DNA of 64,000 nt from Ophiodon elongatus (lineage: Eukaryota; Chordata; Actinopteri; Perciformes; Hexagrammidae): assembly GCA_016806645.1 (NCBI GenBank), contig JACSYO010002129.1, positions 744,001 through 808,000 of the forward strand, written 5' to 3'. The position numbers were made by a program, and so were the translations under genes. Each line of letters opens with the position of its first letter. Position 1 is the stretch's first letter. The notes under the pieces were generated by a model, which was not told where the DNA came from, ran no database searches, and saw nothing but the letters and a program-made list of their open reading frames with translations. Below are positions 27,001 to 41,823 of the stretch, in pieces.

Positions 27001-30000
27001 ACCACCAATGAGATACCAGAGCAAATAGGTTGACAGAAAATATTGACTGATAATAATCTCATCAAACAGATGAATGGAGGTTCTCTTTTCTTTATTATTT
27101 TCAATAATAAACATCTCCTTTGTTTTGCTAGACCAGTAGGAATACTATGTGATATAACATTCTGCATCCATCCTGGTAAATGCAGCGTGATAAACACGCA
27201 TGAAAAAATATGGATTCACATTGTGCTTCAGATAAAACAATGATGCATTATATATTTGATGGTGGTGCCGGTCTTTGTGCTATGACTCACTCGCTGAGTG
27301 TGCTTGGGTGGCGTTTCTCCTTTCAGCAAAACTTGACACTGCTCTCTCATTTGGTCATTGTGACCTTACCGAGAAGAAAATCCTGATTATATTATGGCTT
27401 TTCAGATTTCCAGAAGGCTTTTACGTTTTCTAAGCTGATATCAGCAAGTATTAGACATGTGTATTAGTATTATGCTTTAGTAGATAAAATTCTTGGAGTT
27501 AAAAGTATATTGAAAAGACCTTGGTGAGAAAAACATCTTCCTTTAACTTGATAGGAGTCAGAAGGACAGCACGGCAGCAGGACAGGTCAGGACCAGATCA
27601 GCAGCAATACAAGTGACTCCCTGCTGCTGCAAGGCTCTTCACTTATTAAGACAGGCCAATCACTCCTTGTGCCAATGTCAGGTCTGCTAAAGACATACAG
27701 TGTAGCTTCTCTCTCACCTTAGAGGAGGAGAGTAGCTGGCCAGAGTGGCAGAGGGCCAACACTGGTTCAACCAACCGCCCATTAGCAGGAGTGAACCAGT
27801 GAAACCCAACCTTCGCAGACCTCTGACTCACTACAGGGCAAAACCGGCTGCTTATTAAGCTCGAGCAGCTTCAGGTTAGTCTAGAATTGCTGTTGCCATA
27901 ATGATGTAAACAATTCGTACCGGTATAATTCTGCGAGACAGAATTGATTTGCAAGTCATTGTTTTGTCATTGTTTTGAGTGTGGGTGTTGCTCTCCATCT
28001 GGGATATAGGGAAGTCATTAACTGAGCACAGCCAGTTTCCAATCACTGTAAAAGTAATGGTGAAATTGCTGGAAATTACATAAAACTAGTGCCTATAAAA
28101 TCCATGCAGCAGCACTTATATCCTCTCACTCCAGATGTTGGTTAAGGTCAGAGCTCATATGGTTGCCAGATCTTGAACAGTGACTAGTTCTTCAGGCATA
28201 AGATTGTTCACAGCAGAGAGAAACTGAAAAAAATAACTACATGATAACTACTCAGGCAGCCACTTACACCATAGTGTGGCCTCAATGGTTATCACAATAT
28301 ATGAATGATGAAGAGACAATAATCATGATGGAGTGGCTCAGCTTAGTGTGTAGGGAATATGTAATGTATTCTCTCTGTGTCCAGGCCGAGCTGTTCAAAC
28401 ACTATCTTTATGGTTGGACGTCTCCCGGGAGACAGCAATGCAGAGGTTAGACACAGAGACACAGATTGAAGACTAGCCACCTCTCCGCTACAGGGCCTGG
28501 CCACCAACCTCACAGAATTTTTAATAGCACACTAAAATGCTGCGTAAAGACTAAATTGCTGCCCTCAATGGGCAACAGATGATGGAATTAAAGAGATTTA
28601 GAGCTGTGGGGGGAAATGGGCTGTGCATGTTTGATGTGGGCCTGGGAACGAGGGAAGAGAGGAAAGAGGGCAGCAGAGCAAACCAAGGCAGCATCTGGCC
28701 CTTGTAGGGACAACACAGCTCTCTGGGAAGTCTCTACGGAGCAAGAAAGGGGCTGACTGATAGCCCTTTCTAACACCCACTATGTGCACAGACTGGCACT
28801 CAGCTACTAGTAACACCTGCTGCACCCATATGGCACTACAATATCACCCATCACCTGGACAAAACTAGAACATGTGAGACGTAAAAAAAAAAAGTTTTAA
28901 CTGTGCAATGGCAGGGCCACCACACAAAACCCATTCCTTCCAACCCTACCCCTACTCCAGGTAACCATAGCAACCCCTCACCTGTCGTCTCCCTCGACAA
29001 GAATAGGCAGACAGCCAGGTCAGAGTGACATTTTCTCTAACTCGCAAACACACATGCGCTGCACAGTCCCTCATACTCTATCATATTCCCACCAATATAC
29101 ACAGACACATATACTCAATATATATAGGATTTATCATCTACATTGTCTCACACCCTCCCACTATTCTACTCTCATTACACTGTCACAGATGCACACACAG
29201 ACACGTACGCACAATAACACATTTTAGCTTCACTACTCCGGACACAGGAAGCTGGCAAAATGCCTTCCATAGCCCACCAAAATGGCAACAGTTACCCTGA
29301 CCTGGCATATTCTGAGCCCTAGTGTAAACGTGGCCCAGTATAAAGAGCTGGTGGGCTGCAGCAGCCGCTCTATTCACTAGAGACAAAACCTGGATCTGTG
29401 GCATGATCTCGCTGGCTGGACTTATGAATAGAGCCAGCAATCCAGCAACGACAGAGCCAGTTAACTCTTATACCATGAGGCTTTGCCTTGCTGTATACAA
29501 CATAGATGGAGAGGGAGGTGTTGGTGTTTAGTACTAGAGACGGGGTAGACATAAAAACTGAAAAACTGGCACTGATGATGACAGCTCTGTGCTGCGTGTG
29601 CGCTCATGATAGAGCCATGCGCCACACAAAGAGACTGGGGATTCCAGACACACAGCTGCAAATATACAGGGCGACAAGCAGTCATTGAAAACTCCAGCAA
29701 AAAATTACTAACCGCAGCCTCGTCTCTTACAACTCTCCCACACAAACTTCTGCTTTTATCTCATCCCAAGTGTGGAGGGAAGTTAAAAATAATTCTGAGA
29801 AAAAAGGGGGGGCTAGCAGACTGACACATTCAAACAAGCTCTGGTGTAAGGGATGAAGCTAAAGCACGGAGGATGTTGATAAGTTAGGATGGGACAGTCT
29901 TTATCCCGGGCGATGAGAGGGGGATGGGCATCACCACCTTGGCTCTCATTTTCCCGCCGCTTTCATCTCGCTGCGCACCGCAGACCCCGTGAGTCACCCA

Positions 30001-30249
30001 GCGAGCAAAACACAACCAAAACCAATAGCCGGCAGATAGTATCTCTTACGCTAACAAGCTTTTCACTTGGGGATACCATCAGCTCCCTGGTTTTCTCATA
30101 CAGCTAATTAGGGATGGACTGAGAAGCAGACCTGCAGCTATCTATCCACCCTGTTTTTATCCTCCTTCCTCTCACTCTTTTTCAAATCTGCTGCTTTGCT
30201 CTGCCTCTGTCACTCTTTCTGTGGTTCTACTTCTGTCTTTCTCTCACTC

Positions 30250-30251
<2 letters not shown>

Positions 30252-30287
<36 letters not shown>

Positions 30288-30306
30288 ACACACACACACA
30301 CACACA
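30252..30306. repeat. (AC)n microsatellite
   Basis: AC run of about 55 bases with one AG interruption near 30283. Confidence 0.97.
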
Positions 30307-33300
30307 AAGATACAATCCACACTCCCTTCACATTATGCGTCAATATACCTCTCCGTCTTCCAATCCACTACACTGCTGCCCTCACAGGCACTGTGTCCAG
30401 CTCAAGGCCACTACTGCCTCTTAATCCCATTAGACCAAACACAATCAATTATCCAGCCAGCCATAAGGATCTGAGAGCATTAAGAGGTTAGCTCAGGAGA
30501 TTTAAAGCCATTGATGTCTATGACAGGAATGCACCTCACGGCCCCCTCCCCTCTGCACTCCCTGCTTACCAGAGCGTTCGTGTCTGTGTACTTGTGTATG
30601 TGTGTCAGCGCGTGTTCATCAACATGACACCATGGCACCAACTTGAGCCACCATGCATTGCTTGCGGATCTTTAATCATGTCCCTGCCAGTCCCGGCAAA
30701 TTACTGCCTTGTGATGGTAATCGATAAAGCGATAAACGCAGCCAGGGACTGCAGCTGCTGGAGCGAAGAAATACCGCTGTGTGGCCACTGGTGGAGTTCT
30801 CATAATCATAATCATAATCTGTTCCCCTCTTGCCAAGAGTAAAAAGGGGAAAAAAAAGTAGAAAAAACGATGCACGCTGGTACACGGTATTAGCAGTGAG
30901 AGATGGAGGCGTTGTGGAGACACAGGTGCAGGTCCATCAATACTATCAGGCAGATATAATCATATTGTAATCTGGACATTCACCCTCCCACCCCTGCCGG
31001 TCCATAAACTCCATGCCCCTCTGCTGGTCCATTCACCGCTTGATCTCATTCTCTCACTACCTCCCCTTTATCTTCCCCATAGACTCCAGTCCTCCACCCT
31101 CTAGTCTTCACTAACTTGTTCCTTCTAAGGCGAGAAAATTAAATATGATCATTCCTCTTCAAAGGCACTACTATTAGCCCCATAATGAATATTCAGTTAA
31201 TGTAGCAGAGAGACGAGATTGTGCGAGTTTCAGAAATATGACAGGAAGAACTGAAAGGTGAAACTCTCAAACTGATTTTCAACGGCCCTACAGCACAACT
31301 TCAAAAAAACAAATGATTGTGCAGTTATATAATTTTCCATGTACTTCATAGCCAAAATAACACAAAACATGAATTATTACAAGTACTGTATTAACATGAA
31401 TGAGCAGTCCTGTGACATTTAACGATATGATTGTAGATCTATCTCATCAGAGTCCTATACATCATTTATGGCTCATTAATATTTCCAGTGATGAATCATT
31501 GATTATAGGGCTATTATGAAATACTTCCTCAAATCTCATGTCCCTGATGCGACCTCCGCTGGAAAATCATTTGGCTAAGGCTTGAAAGGCGCTGGAGCAC
31601 TTGTGGCTCTAACTTTAACTCCACTCCTAAGGACTTGTCAGTCTGGGTTCCAGATGCAGCTGCCAAGCACCTTCTCCACTGGGATTCAAATGTGTTTCCT
31701 CATGCAGACACGATAGCCACTTTCCAATTTCAACTTCATCTTAAACCACCAATTTCTGCTGCCGTGGCGGTGATTGAAATATGAAACCCTGCATATATAC
31801 AGGCCATTACAGCGAATACAAGGCCCCAGCTGCTGTCAGTCTGCTCAGGGATGTGAGGGGAGAAGAAACAACAGGGATCAGCTACAGTCGCAACACATTT
31901 CTATTTATTTATTATTCAATAACGTTGAATTGGCCCCTGACCCCCTGCAGCAACTCAAGCCAAACTACCCTCAGAAGAAAATGGCAGCCTTGCTGAATCA
32001 GGAGGAAATCAAACAGAATCCCTGGGGCTCAGTGGTATGGGAGTTCAAATCTGACAGAATATGATGAGTCTCCCCTTTGAGTAAATCTGTTTTGGATTCA
32101 TGCGAACATAAGTCAAAAGCACATTCACATTCACTTTCTAGGGCAACACCATGAACAGGCATGCCAACATAGAAATAACAAGTAAATAAATGAGTCATCC
32201 CATTAAGCAGAATCTTTATGAGTATCCTAAAAAGTGATGAGCATGTTTTGGAGTTTGCTCTTGCGTCTGCTCTCTCTCTCCCTCTTACCCTCTCTCTCTT
32301 ACTCCGTCTCCAACCCCACAAACCAACATGTTTTTTCAGGGGCAACATGTAGTGCTTTTATCTGTCTTTTATGCCTTCCCACTTTTCAATAGAACGGTTT
32401 GATGGGTAGGTACTTCGAAAATAATTTCAGCTGAAGAGAAAACATTATAAAGTAACAGTTGTTCAAGTGCAAAATAAATGAATTGAGTAGCATAGCACAT
32501 AGCACAGACACCAAAACAGAGTGGGGGAAGAAGAGTGGTGGGGGTCAAATGCAGCCAACACAGTGTTGTCTCTGGCTTTCAAGGTTGTTTCAGCTGTTAA
32601 TTAGTTCAGTTTGATGGCTCGCATCCTTGGGTGCAGTCTAACCCAGTTAAGTCAGATGCTCAATGAGTTTTCTCTGGACCTTAAATACTGAGCCGCTGCT
32701 CTACGGGAACCTGGCTCAAGGTTAGCACCATGGTGTCAGTCATGCCCAATGTCCGGCGCTCACAGTCTGCCATTCTCCTCAAGTGGCTGCCAGAGAACAC
32801 TCACCAAGGTTAAGTCTGTCAGAGCCAATGAGTATCCCACTTATCTCAATCAAAGTCCTTCACAAATCTTTGAGGGATTGGTCCTGCCTGTGCTTCAAAC
32901 TCAAGGAAAAATAAGGGCATTCACTTTAAGGGGGGGAATGGAAGGGAAACAGTGGCAAAGCTGTTGCACCTAAATTGAACAGTTTGTCAAATAACATCTT
33001 GGATTATTAAGCCCCAACCGAAAAAATCCTCAATCAATTAAAATGATCGCCCACTGAGGGAAACAGATGAAGACATTTGCATATTATTTTTTGCCATATC
33101 TCTAATCTGTGTTAAAGAAAGAACACAGTGATACTAAATTTCTCTGATGGCCGTGGGGTGGGATGACTGTTTTGTTTTTTAGGTCAGGGCTTTTGATGTT
33201 GATAAATACAAAAATGTAATCTTTAGAAAAACAAGCCTGTGTGTTACAGACTGCACATGTGATTGATTACTCACTGATCTTTTTTTTTCTTTCTAGTCAA

Positions 33301-33966
33301 GAAGAAGAAATGTTTCATACTGCATATTTCTGCTCCTGATTTTAAACAGCAACTAAAACTAGAAAAAATGTTACTCCTTGTATATTAGATACAATAAGAA
33401 CAAATGCCTTCTAGTTAACATTGGAGCGTTATTAATGGCCATGTAAGGTAATGACAGTGTTTAAATGTCAAACAACAAACCCAAAGAGATAAGCTGACAT
33501 ATATTTGTGTCCCCTAAGTGATGCTGAAAGTAATGAATTGTGCGTTAATGACAATAAATTACTGCACTTTGTTTCCACAGGAAACAGTCTATAAATTGGT
33601 TGATAGGCAATGTAAATGTGTTGTCTGTGCTGCATAAATCACCAACAAACAATATGACACCTGTGGATTTTTAAAAGTAAGAGAAATCCTCTTCCAAGCC
33701 ACCCACCCACCGCTCGATATTTCACGCATAATAATAAATGATCTATCGCTGTGACATCATGTGCAAATGGCACAATTAGTTATGATGGATATTGGGGTAA
33801 CTATTATTTCAGGGACATACAGTGAGGTAGACGCATGCTTCGATACATCAGATTGTTGGTGTTCAGTGAGTAAATAGCACCAAGAGATGACAAGATCGTC
33901 ATTCTTAAATGCAGGAGCATTTTTGAATGTCATCATACTATGGCATTTGTTAGTGTGTGATTGTGT

Positions 33967-33969
<3 letters not shown>

Positions 33970-34005
<36 letters not shown>
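33970..34005. repeat. (TG)18 microsatellite
   Basis: TG run of 36 bases ending in a short G run. Confidence 0.96.
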
Positions 34006-34007
<2 letters not shown>

Positions 34008-37000
34008 GTGGGGTTGTTTCTCTGATCCCTCCATCTCCAGGGGCAGCGGTTTCTCCCTCTCATCAACCATGCTCAGCCAATGTGACTGTCACTCCCAATC
34101 TGCACTGAGAGGGGAGCCCGTGCCTATTTTTATAAATGTATTCATATTCATTAGCCCTGAGTGTCATTCATAGCAGCAGTTCTTTAATGCGGTGTGTAAC
34201 CATCAGAGGCTGGAGGAGCCTGCCTCCTCTCATCTCACAAATTAATAACACAGAAAATCACTGCAAAGGTGCCTACTGTCAAACAACAATAGCTCCTGAT
34301 TTGCATCAACTGCGCGCACCTCCTTATTTTCACACGACGCACAAAAAAACACTCATCAGTGGTCTCCCATTGGGGAATCTCGAGAAAAATGCCATTGTAC
34401 GATCCTTTGAAATATGAAATCATTAATTTAAGTGAGAATTAATTACAACCCTTTTTTTTTCCCCTTGACCCACCGCAGTATTCTGCCTCATAACATCTTG
34501 GTGGCAGCCGGTTAATTGTGCAGAATAACTGGTGTGAACGTCGGCAGCTAATGAGAGCAATTAAGCAACAGGCTCACGAGATTTCACTTCACCCGCTCAC
34601 TCAAAGACAGCACACTTTGCCTTGATTGGCTTGTATGTGTCACATAAAGCACACGATGAATTAATTCCACAGTCAACCGGAGCACAAGAGTCAAGTCAGT
34701 CTCTTTGACTGATACCCAGGGAAATCCACTTTTTTTTTTTTTACAAACACGACATGACTGTACATTTTGATTCATAATACAGATAGTCTTATAGGATCGT
34801 TGAGGATGTGTGAATATTTCTCTCTGTACTGTACAGCCACTTTCTCATGCACCATTTTGAGCACCGCGCCTTCTAAAGTAATGGAAGTGGGCTGCTTTTC
34901 ACAGCCCTCTTTGCAATGTTTTTTTCATGGCCATTGTTTCTGCTCCACCCCACTTTAAATCAAGAGCACAATGTACCCCTCCCTCTCCCCCACTACCCCA
35001 CCGTACTTCACTCTGGACAACATTAATAAAACAAGCTTTCAATGATGCAGAGTGCAACGCCACATTGGGCTCTGAGCAGTGGTGTGATTAAAGCTTTTAA
35101 ACACCACCACCCTTTGAGTTTGCATATGTCAGCGCTGCAGCATAGTGGGGGACATGTTGTGTCTGGCGTTTACCTTGTCTCTTTTTCCCCTCTTTACTAT
35201 TCCCCTAATGTAATGGGGGCAAGACAAGTGCTCGGTCCACTTTAACATATAAAAAGCTGCAACAGGAGCTCCAACAGTAAAATCGGAGCGGGGTCCACGG
35301 AGGAAGATGGGAAGTGGAAAGGTAGCCGCTGTGCTATAGTGATTGTGTCTATTGTCCAAGTCTCACAGCTGTGCTTCTTCCTATCTTTACGTACCATACT
35401 AACCCAGTAAAACAACTTATTCCACTCTGTTCCTTTACCTACAATTAGGTTTTCTGTTGCAGCTTTTCTTTTCTTAGAGTCCCAATATTCACTGTGAAGC
35501 ATATCAAAGACACTGGCAGATCATCATAACATGCACTCAAAGAGCACATTTTTGATTGGTAAGTTCTTCTCACAATTCCTCCCTATAATCTAATGACGGC
35601 GACCCCTTGAGTACAGAAATGGAAATAAAGCTTTTTAATTGAATTTCATGAAATTAAACATCGGCCAGAGCAACTTCATTAAACTGATATAATCCCACTG
35701 ACTCTCACATTTCTGCTTTCCCCACAGGCAGAGAACATGTCCAGCATTGCTACAATAAGATATGTGCTCAAAACATTTCCTTTCACAGAACAAGGAAATT
35801 ACTCTTTCAAAGACCCCTACTCGCAATTGAAAATAGCAATTTGTGAAAGCTTTGAGGACAATGATACAGAAATTTAGCCCAAGGCCTCTGCAACAGCAAC
35901 ACAAGTCACAGCAGCTGCTGCCATCATATAGAATCTGCTCACAAACAGCATGAGCCAACCCGGCCTTTATATCTGCCGTAATGCTCTTGCTTAAGTCAGG
36001 CATTACAAATCAGTTTTGAGCCATCATATGTACGTCACATGTGATGTAGATCTGATTTGGCTTTACTCTCTTGGGTGAAGCTCTGTGTCAGCCTTGAGTG
36101 TGTTCACATGTCCGCTGCATCTCCAATGTGGAGACAGGGGGCCAACATTGTCAGAAGTCTTCCTGCTGCGGTACAGTGCATATCCCCAACAGGGGACGCT
36201 CGGGCCCGTTTGTTTAGGTACGACTTCATGGCTCTGAGACAAGAGGAGACAGTGACCGAAGCATTTGGGACATGGCAGTCCCCTGCAGAATCAAGCAGGC
36301 TGCGTCTCAAGCCGCAGTGACAGGAAATCTCACTCAGATCACAAAAGGCAGCACTGATTGTGTCTGACATGTGCATCCTCTTCCCTCAAATACAATGTCT
36401 TTGTTTTGTGTGGATTACTTGTGTGTAGGCATTTGTACTTTTGTGCACCGCATATTGTGTGTGTTGGAGCGGGGGTGTTTTTCTCCACTCAGTCAACTTC
36501 TCTTTTGAAACTGTGACCTTCTTCTACGTATTGCCTGTCCGTGAGAGTATGTAGGAGCTAGAGTATGTAAAAAAGGCTGATTCTGAATTAGAGAAAGACA
36601 ATTAGACTCAGGGGATGATAAATAGAGATGTGTTGTGTCTAACAGACCGAGCACACCACTGAAATGTAGGGGTGAATGTATAAAAAGGCTGGCAGTGGGA
36701 GAAGTGGAAGGGTTACTGTTTGGGCTCAAACTGGGCACACTAATCCCTTTGATCCCCCCATTTTACTGTCAGCTGTTTCCTAGCTACCGTCGGATCTGCA
36801 CAGAATTTAGGATTTGTGCTACTGTACACCACAGCAATCTCTACCCCACTGATGCAGCGCTCTCCTTTCTTTCCTCCATCAATACCCCCTCTCCACCTAT
36901 TGCCTCCTCATAACGTCCATAGCGATGTTTATTTCTCTTTCTGTTCCCCTTTTCTCCATCACTCCACTGCAGCTGGCAGTGCAGGCGACATGGCATGGAG

Positions 37001-40000
37001 ACAGGTTAAATTGGAAAGTATTTTTGCACAGAGGGCCGCCAGAGCATGACGCTTCACGGTGAAAAAAAAGCTGATTCTGATTTTGTCTATTCACATGAGA
37101 CACCATGGCTGTGCCCCACTTTCATTAGTTGTGCCGAAAACAGCATTCAAATACGGCTTTGGTCTTTTGAGAAATCTCCATTTAGCGATAATGAAACAAT
37201 CCGTGCACGTGTGTGCAGATGCATGTGTTAGAGGAAAAAATGTGTTTGGGTATTAGCGTACAGAGACACTATTGCTGTGTGCATGTTTGTGCATCTGCTA
37301 ACATGCATTAACGCAATAAAGGCAATTTTATTGGCTTCTGCTTTCAAGCTACATTTGAAATTAAAATAAATATGCAGCTGTATCTGCACAGGATCTCTTT
37401 CTTCCTTGTCAGTATTCCTTGCTTTCAGAAGTGCAATGCCCCACAGACTTCCAGCTTAACCTCTGAGGAGCGCTCCCAAACTGATCCTAAATCATTCCGA
37501 GCAGATACACATGACGGACTCGTTTTGCATCTTGGCAGATTCATGCTTCATTGTCAAACATTGGCTCTCCATGGCCCTGCATCAATTAATCCTGTAAGCA
37601 TGTAGAGGAAGAGTGAATACAACAAGTTTCTTAATTTGCTGATTTCAGTCGGAGCCGCTGCGCCGTATTGATTTGGGTATGCACTGCACACCTACATAAT
37701 TTGTATCATTCAAGCAGTCAAGCTCTCTGACCATCCTCGTTTCTCTGGAGCCTTTGTTCATTTTGTATGTTCGATTAAGTACTTTAAATCTTCAATCAGT
37801 CAATTTATTCCTTAGCACAGAAATGAAAATGTAATGATCCAGGACATTACCTGTAGTCAAATATGTCGTAACTCATTGTGTTCTCGAGAAAATGTAGTTG
37901 TATAAATACCCGCATACCTTTGACAGCCTAAAAAAAATAACTTTATCACAGAAATCATCAGGTTCAAGTCAGTTTTTTAGATCTGTAAATATCTCTCTAC
38001 ATGCAATGTGCCTTCGGTAAAGGAAACAGGCTTCCATACATTGTTGGACAAAGGCTTTGTTTGGGCTTTGACTTGAATCCTGCCATATGGTTTGAGTCTC
38101 GCACCTGAAGCACTTTCATGGCTTGTGCTGAGAGGCCAAGGAAAGGGAATCCAGATGCGACGTGAGCCATAGAAGAAGAAGCCAGCAGTACCGCTGTCAG
38201 CTGCCATCACCATCACAATTCTTAACTGACACTCTACTGATGTTAGAGGCAAGGACAGTGATCAAAGAGAGGTGTACATTAAAGTATTGCTATACTACAA
38301 TGACAACCAGCTCTTCTCAATGCCATGGATACCAGACGGGAATTCCTTATCAGCAAACACAAAAGTGCTGCTGTATGAGAACGTAGGTGGGAATTTCATA
38401 AGATTTATCTCCCTGTTTGCCTTTGAGTGAACCGCGCTTTAACATCCACACTGACATCCCCCTGGTATCTATGTTGCAAGCCATTTGTTTACAGTGAAGG
38501 TGGAGTTCTGTCAAAATGTGACAGGAGTGGGGAGGGCCTGATGCTGAGCTCTGCCCTATCTTTGGGAAGAGGAAGAAGGCAGGTGTTGGGTAACAAAAGT
38601 GATATCAAACATGATATGGAATCTCATGTGGCCAAGAAAAGGACAATGGGGAATGAGAGTCAGCTCTGGTCCTAATCAATACTGAGCAAACGGCATTGAG
38701 ATGCAGCTTGAGGCATTTCGCCAGGCCCCCCCAGCGGGACTGGTAGGCCTGCTGCCAAGCACAGCCTGAGCAGCAAACTCAGCCCTGCAGATGGAGGGCA
38801 TGGAGGCTCCTTCTTTCCAGATGAGACCCTGGCCGTGGCCAGGAAGTATGCCATGAACTGAAATAGTTTCTCCGTTCAACAAGCCCTGCTAATGTGCTGA
38901 CCCCTGACCCCCACCTCCATGCACGTGGAATGGCACGAATACAATGCTTTCTTCAAACAAGCAAGGTTAAAATTTTCAGTATCAGCTGGAAAAATGCAGC
39001 TTTGATAGTCAAACTAAGCAGGTAGCTAAGAAGAAACAACATTTTGCATTTTCCCATCTTCTCCAGTTCCAGATGTTGTGGGGCTCGCTGTTCATCCGAC
39101 TTGCTTATACTTCCTTTTTCCATGTTTCTGTATTGAGTGAAACATCAATATTGGCATGCCTACCCCTGTCATTACTTGCTGCGTGGAAACTTGCTGCTGG
39201 TGGTCGGGCAACATAACAAAGTGTTGCGACTGGCTTGGTTTGAGGTCAGCAGAAGAGTGGAGCAGAATTCAAGATGTGAAGAATTCATTCATGTGAATGT
39301 ACAAAGAAAATGGATTTCTACCACCAGTTGTTATCACTAGGAGACAAAACATCCCCCCCCCCACACATGCCCCCCCCCAGTTTCTCCTCGATTTCTCGAT
39401 TTCTTAGCCTCTTTTGCCATTTTATTCACAACACAAGAATACACTCATCGGTCCCCAGGAGGGGCAAGCTGAATGAGAGCAGAGATTCAGTGTGCACATT
39501 ATGCTGTAAAAAGCATTGTTTCTCACCACAGTTTTCTTTGAGTTGCCTTTTGTTTTGTTTAAATGTTTACATGGAAGAGCTTGGGGGCCTCAAGACAGAT
39601 GTATGGTCCAAGAAAACTGCCTCAGTACAATCCCACTTTTCCCTGGATGAAAGTAATGACACCATTTTGAGGGCTTTTTCCAATCGCTCCTCAGAATGAT
39701 GCTTTGATGAAGCAGCATGCACAACATCTTTGCTCCCTTGTCAAAATGATATTAGACAAATTAAACGAATAGTGCCGCTTTAAATCCCCCTCACTATCCA
39801 AGGTCATTTCTTTTCAATTTCAGTCCCAGCTCAGGGCCTGTTCTGAGAAATTTCTTTTTGTTCTTGATCGTTGAAGAGGGGCCTCCTGGACCTGTGTCAG
39901 ATTGATTAGACTTTTAATCAGGAGAATTATTAAGGGAAGAATTTGTCTCTTCCCCTTTGTAGCGCTTCTCCACTCAGTCTCACCAGTAAACAATGAGACA

Positions 40001-41764
40001 TGGAAACAAAATCACTCAGCTATGTGATTAAAATTAAAAATTGCCCCAAAAGAAGGACATGCCTCCTAAGTCAATGCTGCCATTGTTAGAAAATCTTAAT
40101 TTGAGAAACCAAAACTGTATTTTTTGCCCAGTTGGACAAAGAACGGCTGTCTGCGGGTAAAGAAAATCAGTCAATCATTACAAGACCCAGGTTTACTGTG
40201 TGCCTTATTTTGCTAATACCATTCTGAACACAAACTCACATCCTAGTGATAAGTATTCAACAGTAGCACAGCAAAACTAAACTTCTGCAGATTTCAGCCA
40301 GCTACCCTAATATGGCAGCATGACAGACTTATGGTGGGAGATAGGACTCTTTGCCCCATGCAAATATCCATTACCATAACCCTTTAGGCAAATGGCAATT
40401 ACTGGGCAAGGGGCGAATGCCAAAACCCTGTGGTACAAGTTAATTTGATTACATTTCCATTATGAACTATAAACACAGTTTTGCTGCTCGACTGAGCCAA
40501 TTAAAGGCCTCCTGAAGCTAGAAAACGTTGACAGCGCAGCAGCTCTATTGTTCTTCAACAATAAAGCAGATTGTGATCATTTGTTCCCCTTAAACAGGTT
40601 GGAGGCACTTGTATTCTCTTTCCTTTATGAAACATTAGCAATATTATTATTATTATTTCTAAAACAAGGAATCAGGCGTTTTCATTCATTTCAAATGTTG
40701 CTGCCAGTAAGCACAGATATTTTTTTTTCTTATTCTTATTCAGCTGCGATATGTTCCATCTTGGTGAATAAAGCATCCTGTGACAACATGAATAAACATG
40801 TGTAGACAGCATTTGGCAGCCAGGGAAAAGCAGCCAACCGGCCAGACACGGGAGGAAGGCGCTGAAGACACACAAGGAGCCTGATTTGGAAGCCAGGCTG
40901 CCACAACGTTTCACCTGAGGCTGTGCAAGCCACTAGCTGGTCTTTCTGGGCATGATCCATGTTGCGACGAAAACAAGCATTTAGTCCAAATTTCAGCAGA
41001 CATCTGTTAGCTTTCTGGAGAAGTAAACATGTTTAATTAACTACATTTCGCCAAATAGAGGGATGCATGTCATAAATATGCACTGTGGGTAATTATAGTA
41101 TGGTGGCTGAGAAGTCACTGTGCCCCATACAAGACTTGTGACGTGATGAAAGTGCTTTAAGTTAAGGAAAACGCAATAATTTCATCACATATGGCTCATG
41201 ATTTAGTATCAAGTCTAAAATCAGATGCCTGAGGCCAATGCGGCATCAATGCGAGTATGTAGGTCTACTTTTGTGGAGCTACATGCAAAACAGATTAAGC
41301 TTTCCGTTATTTGTGATGGAGTGTTTTACGTGTGGGCGCAGATGATCGGGTTTTGGATCAGCCTTTGTTGGAACTAGGAGACGCCTTTGATTCTATTAAA
41401 ACTGTATTATATTTCTCTTGATGGAGTTGTGTAATCTTGTACCCATTGATTTTTCTATCTTTCAGTGGATGTGTTTGCATGTGTGTGTGTAGTGGTGTGT
41501 CACTGATGTAGATGAATTATGATCTGGTGCCCGTATTAGCGCAGGGAGTTTTAATCACACACGGATTCAGAGTGTTTTAAACAAATGCTTTTTTGTAAGC
41601 ACTGTGGATTATCATAAGATTTAAAGATTTGGAAATGCCTGACAGCTGTCAAGCTGCATAATAACGTACGTCCAGAAAATTATAGCAGCTGCCGGTTGGC
41701 AGAATGTCAATGCTGCTATCTAGATTAAAGCTCAATAGACAGGAACATACAGTAGGCGCCAGGA

Positions 41765-41779
41765 ACCCCCCCGCCCCCC

Positions 41780-41821
<42 letters not shown>
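41765..41821. repeat. C-rich run plus (AC)n microsatellite
   Basis: Two runs of seven C separated by one G are followed directly by about 20 AC units (41782 to 41821). Confidence 0.96.
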
Positions 41822-41823
<2 letters not shown>

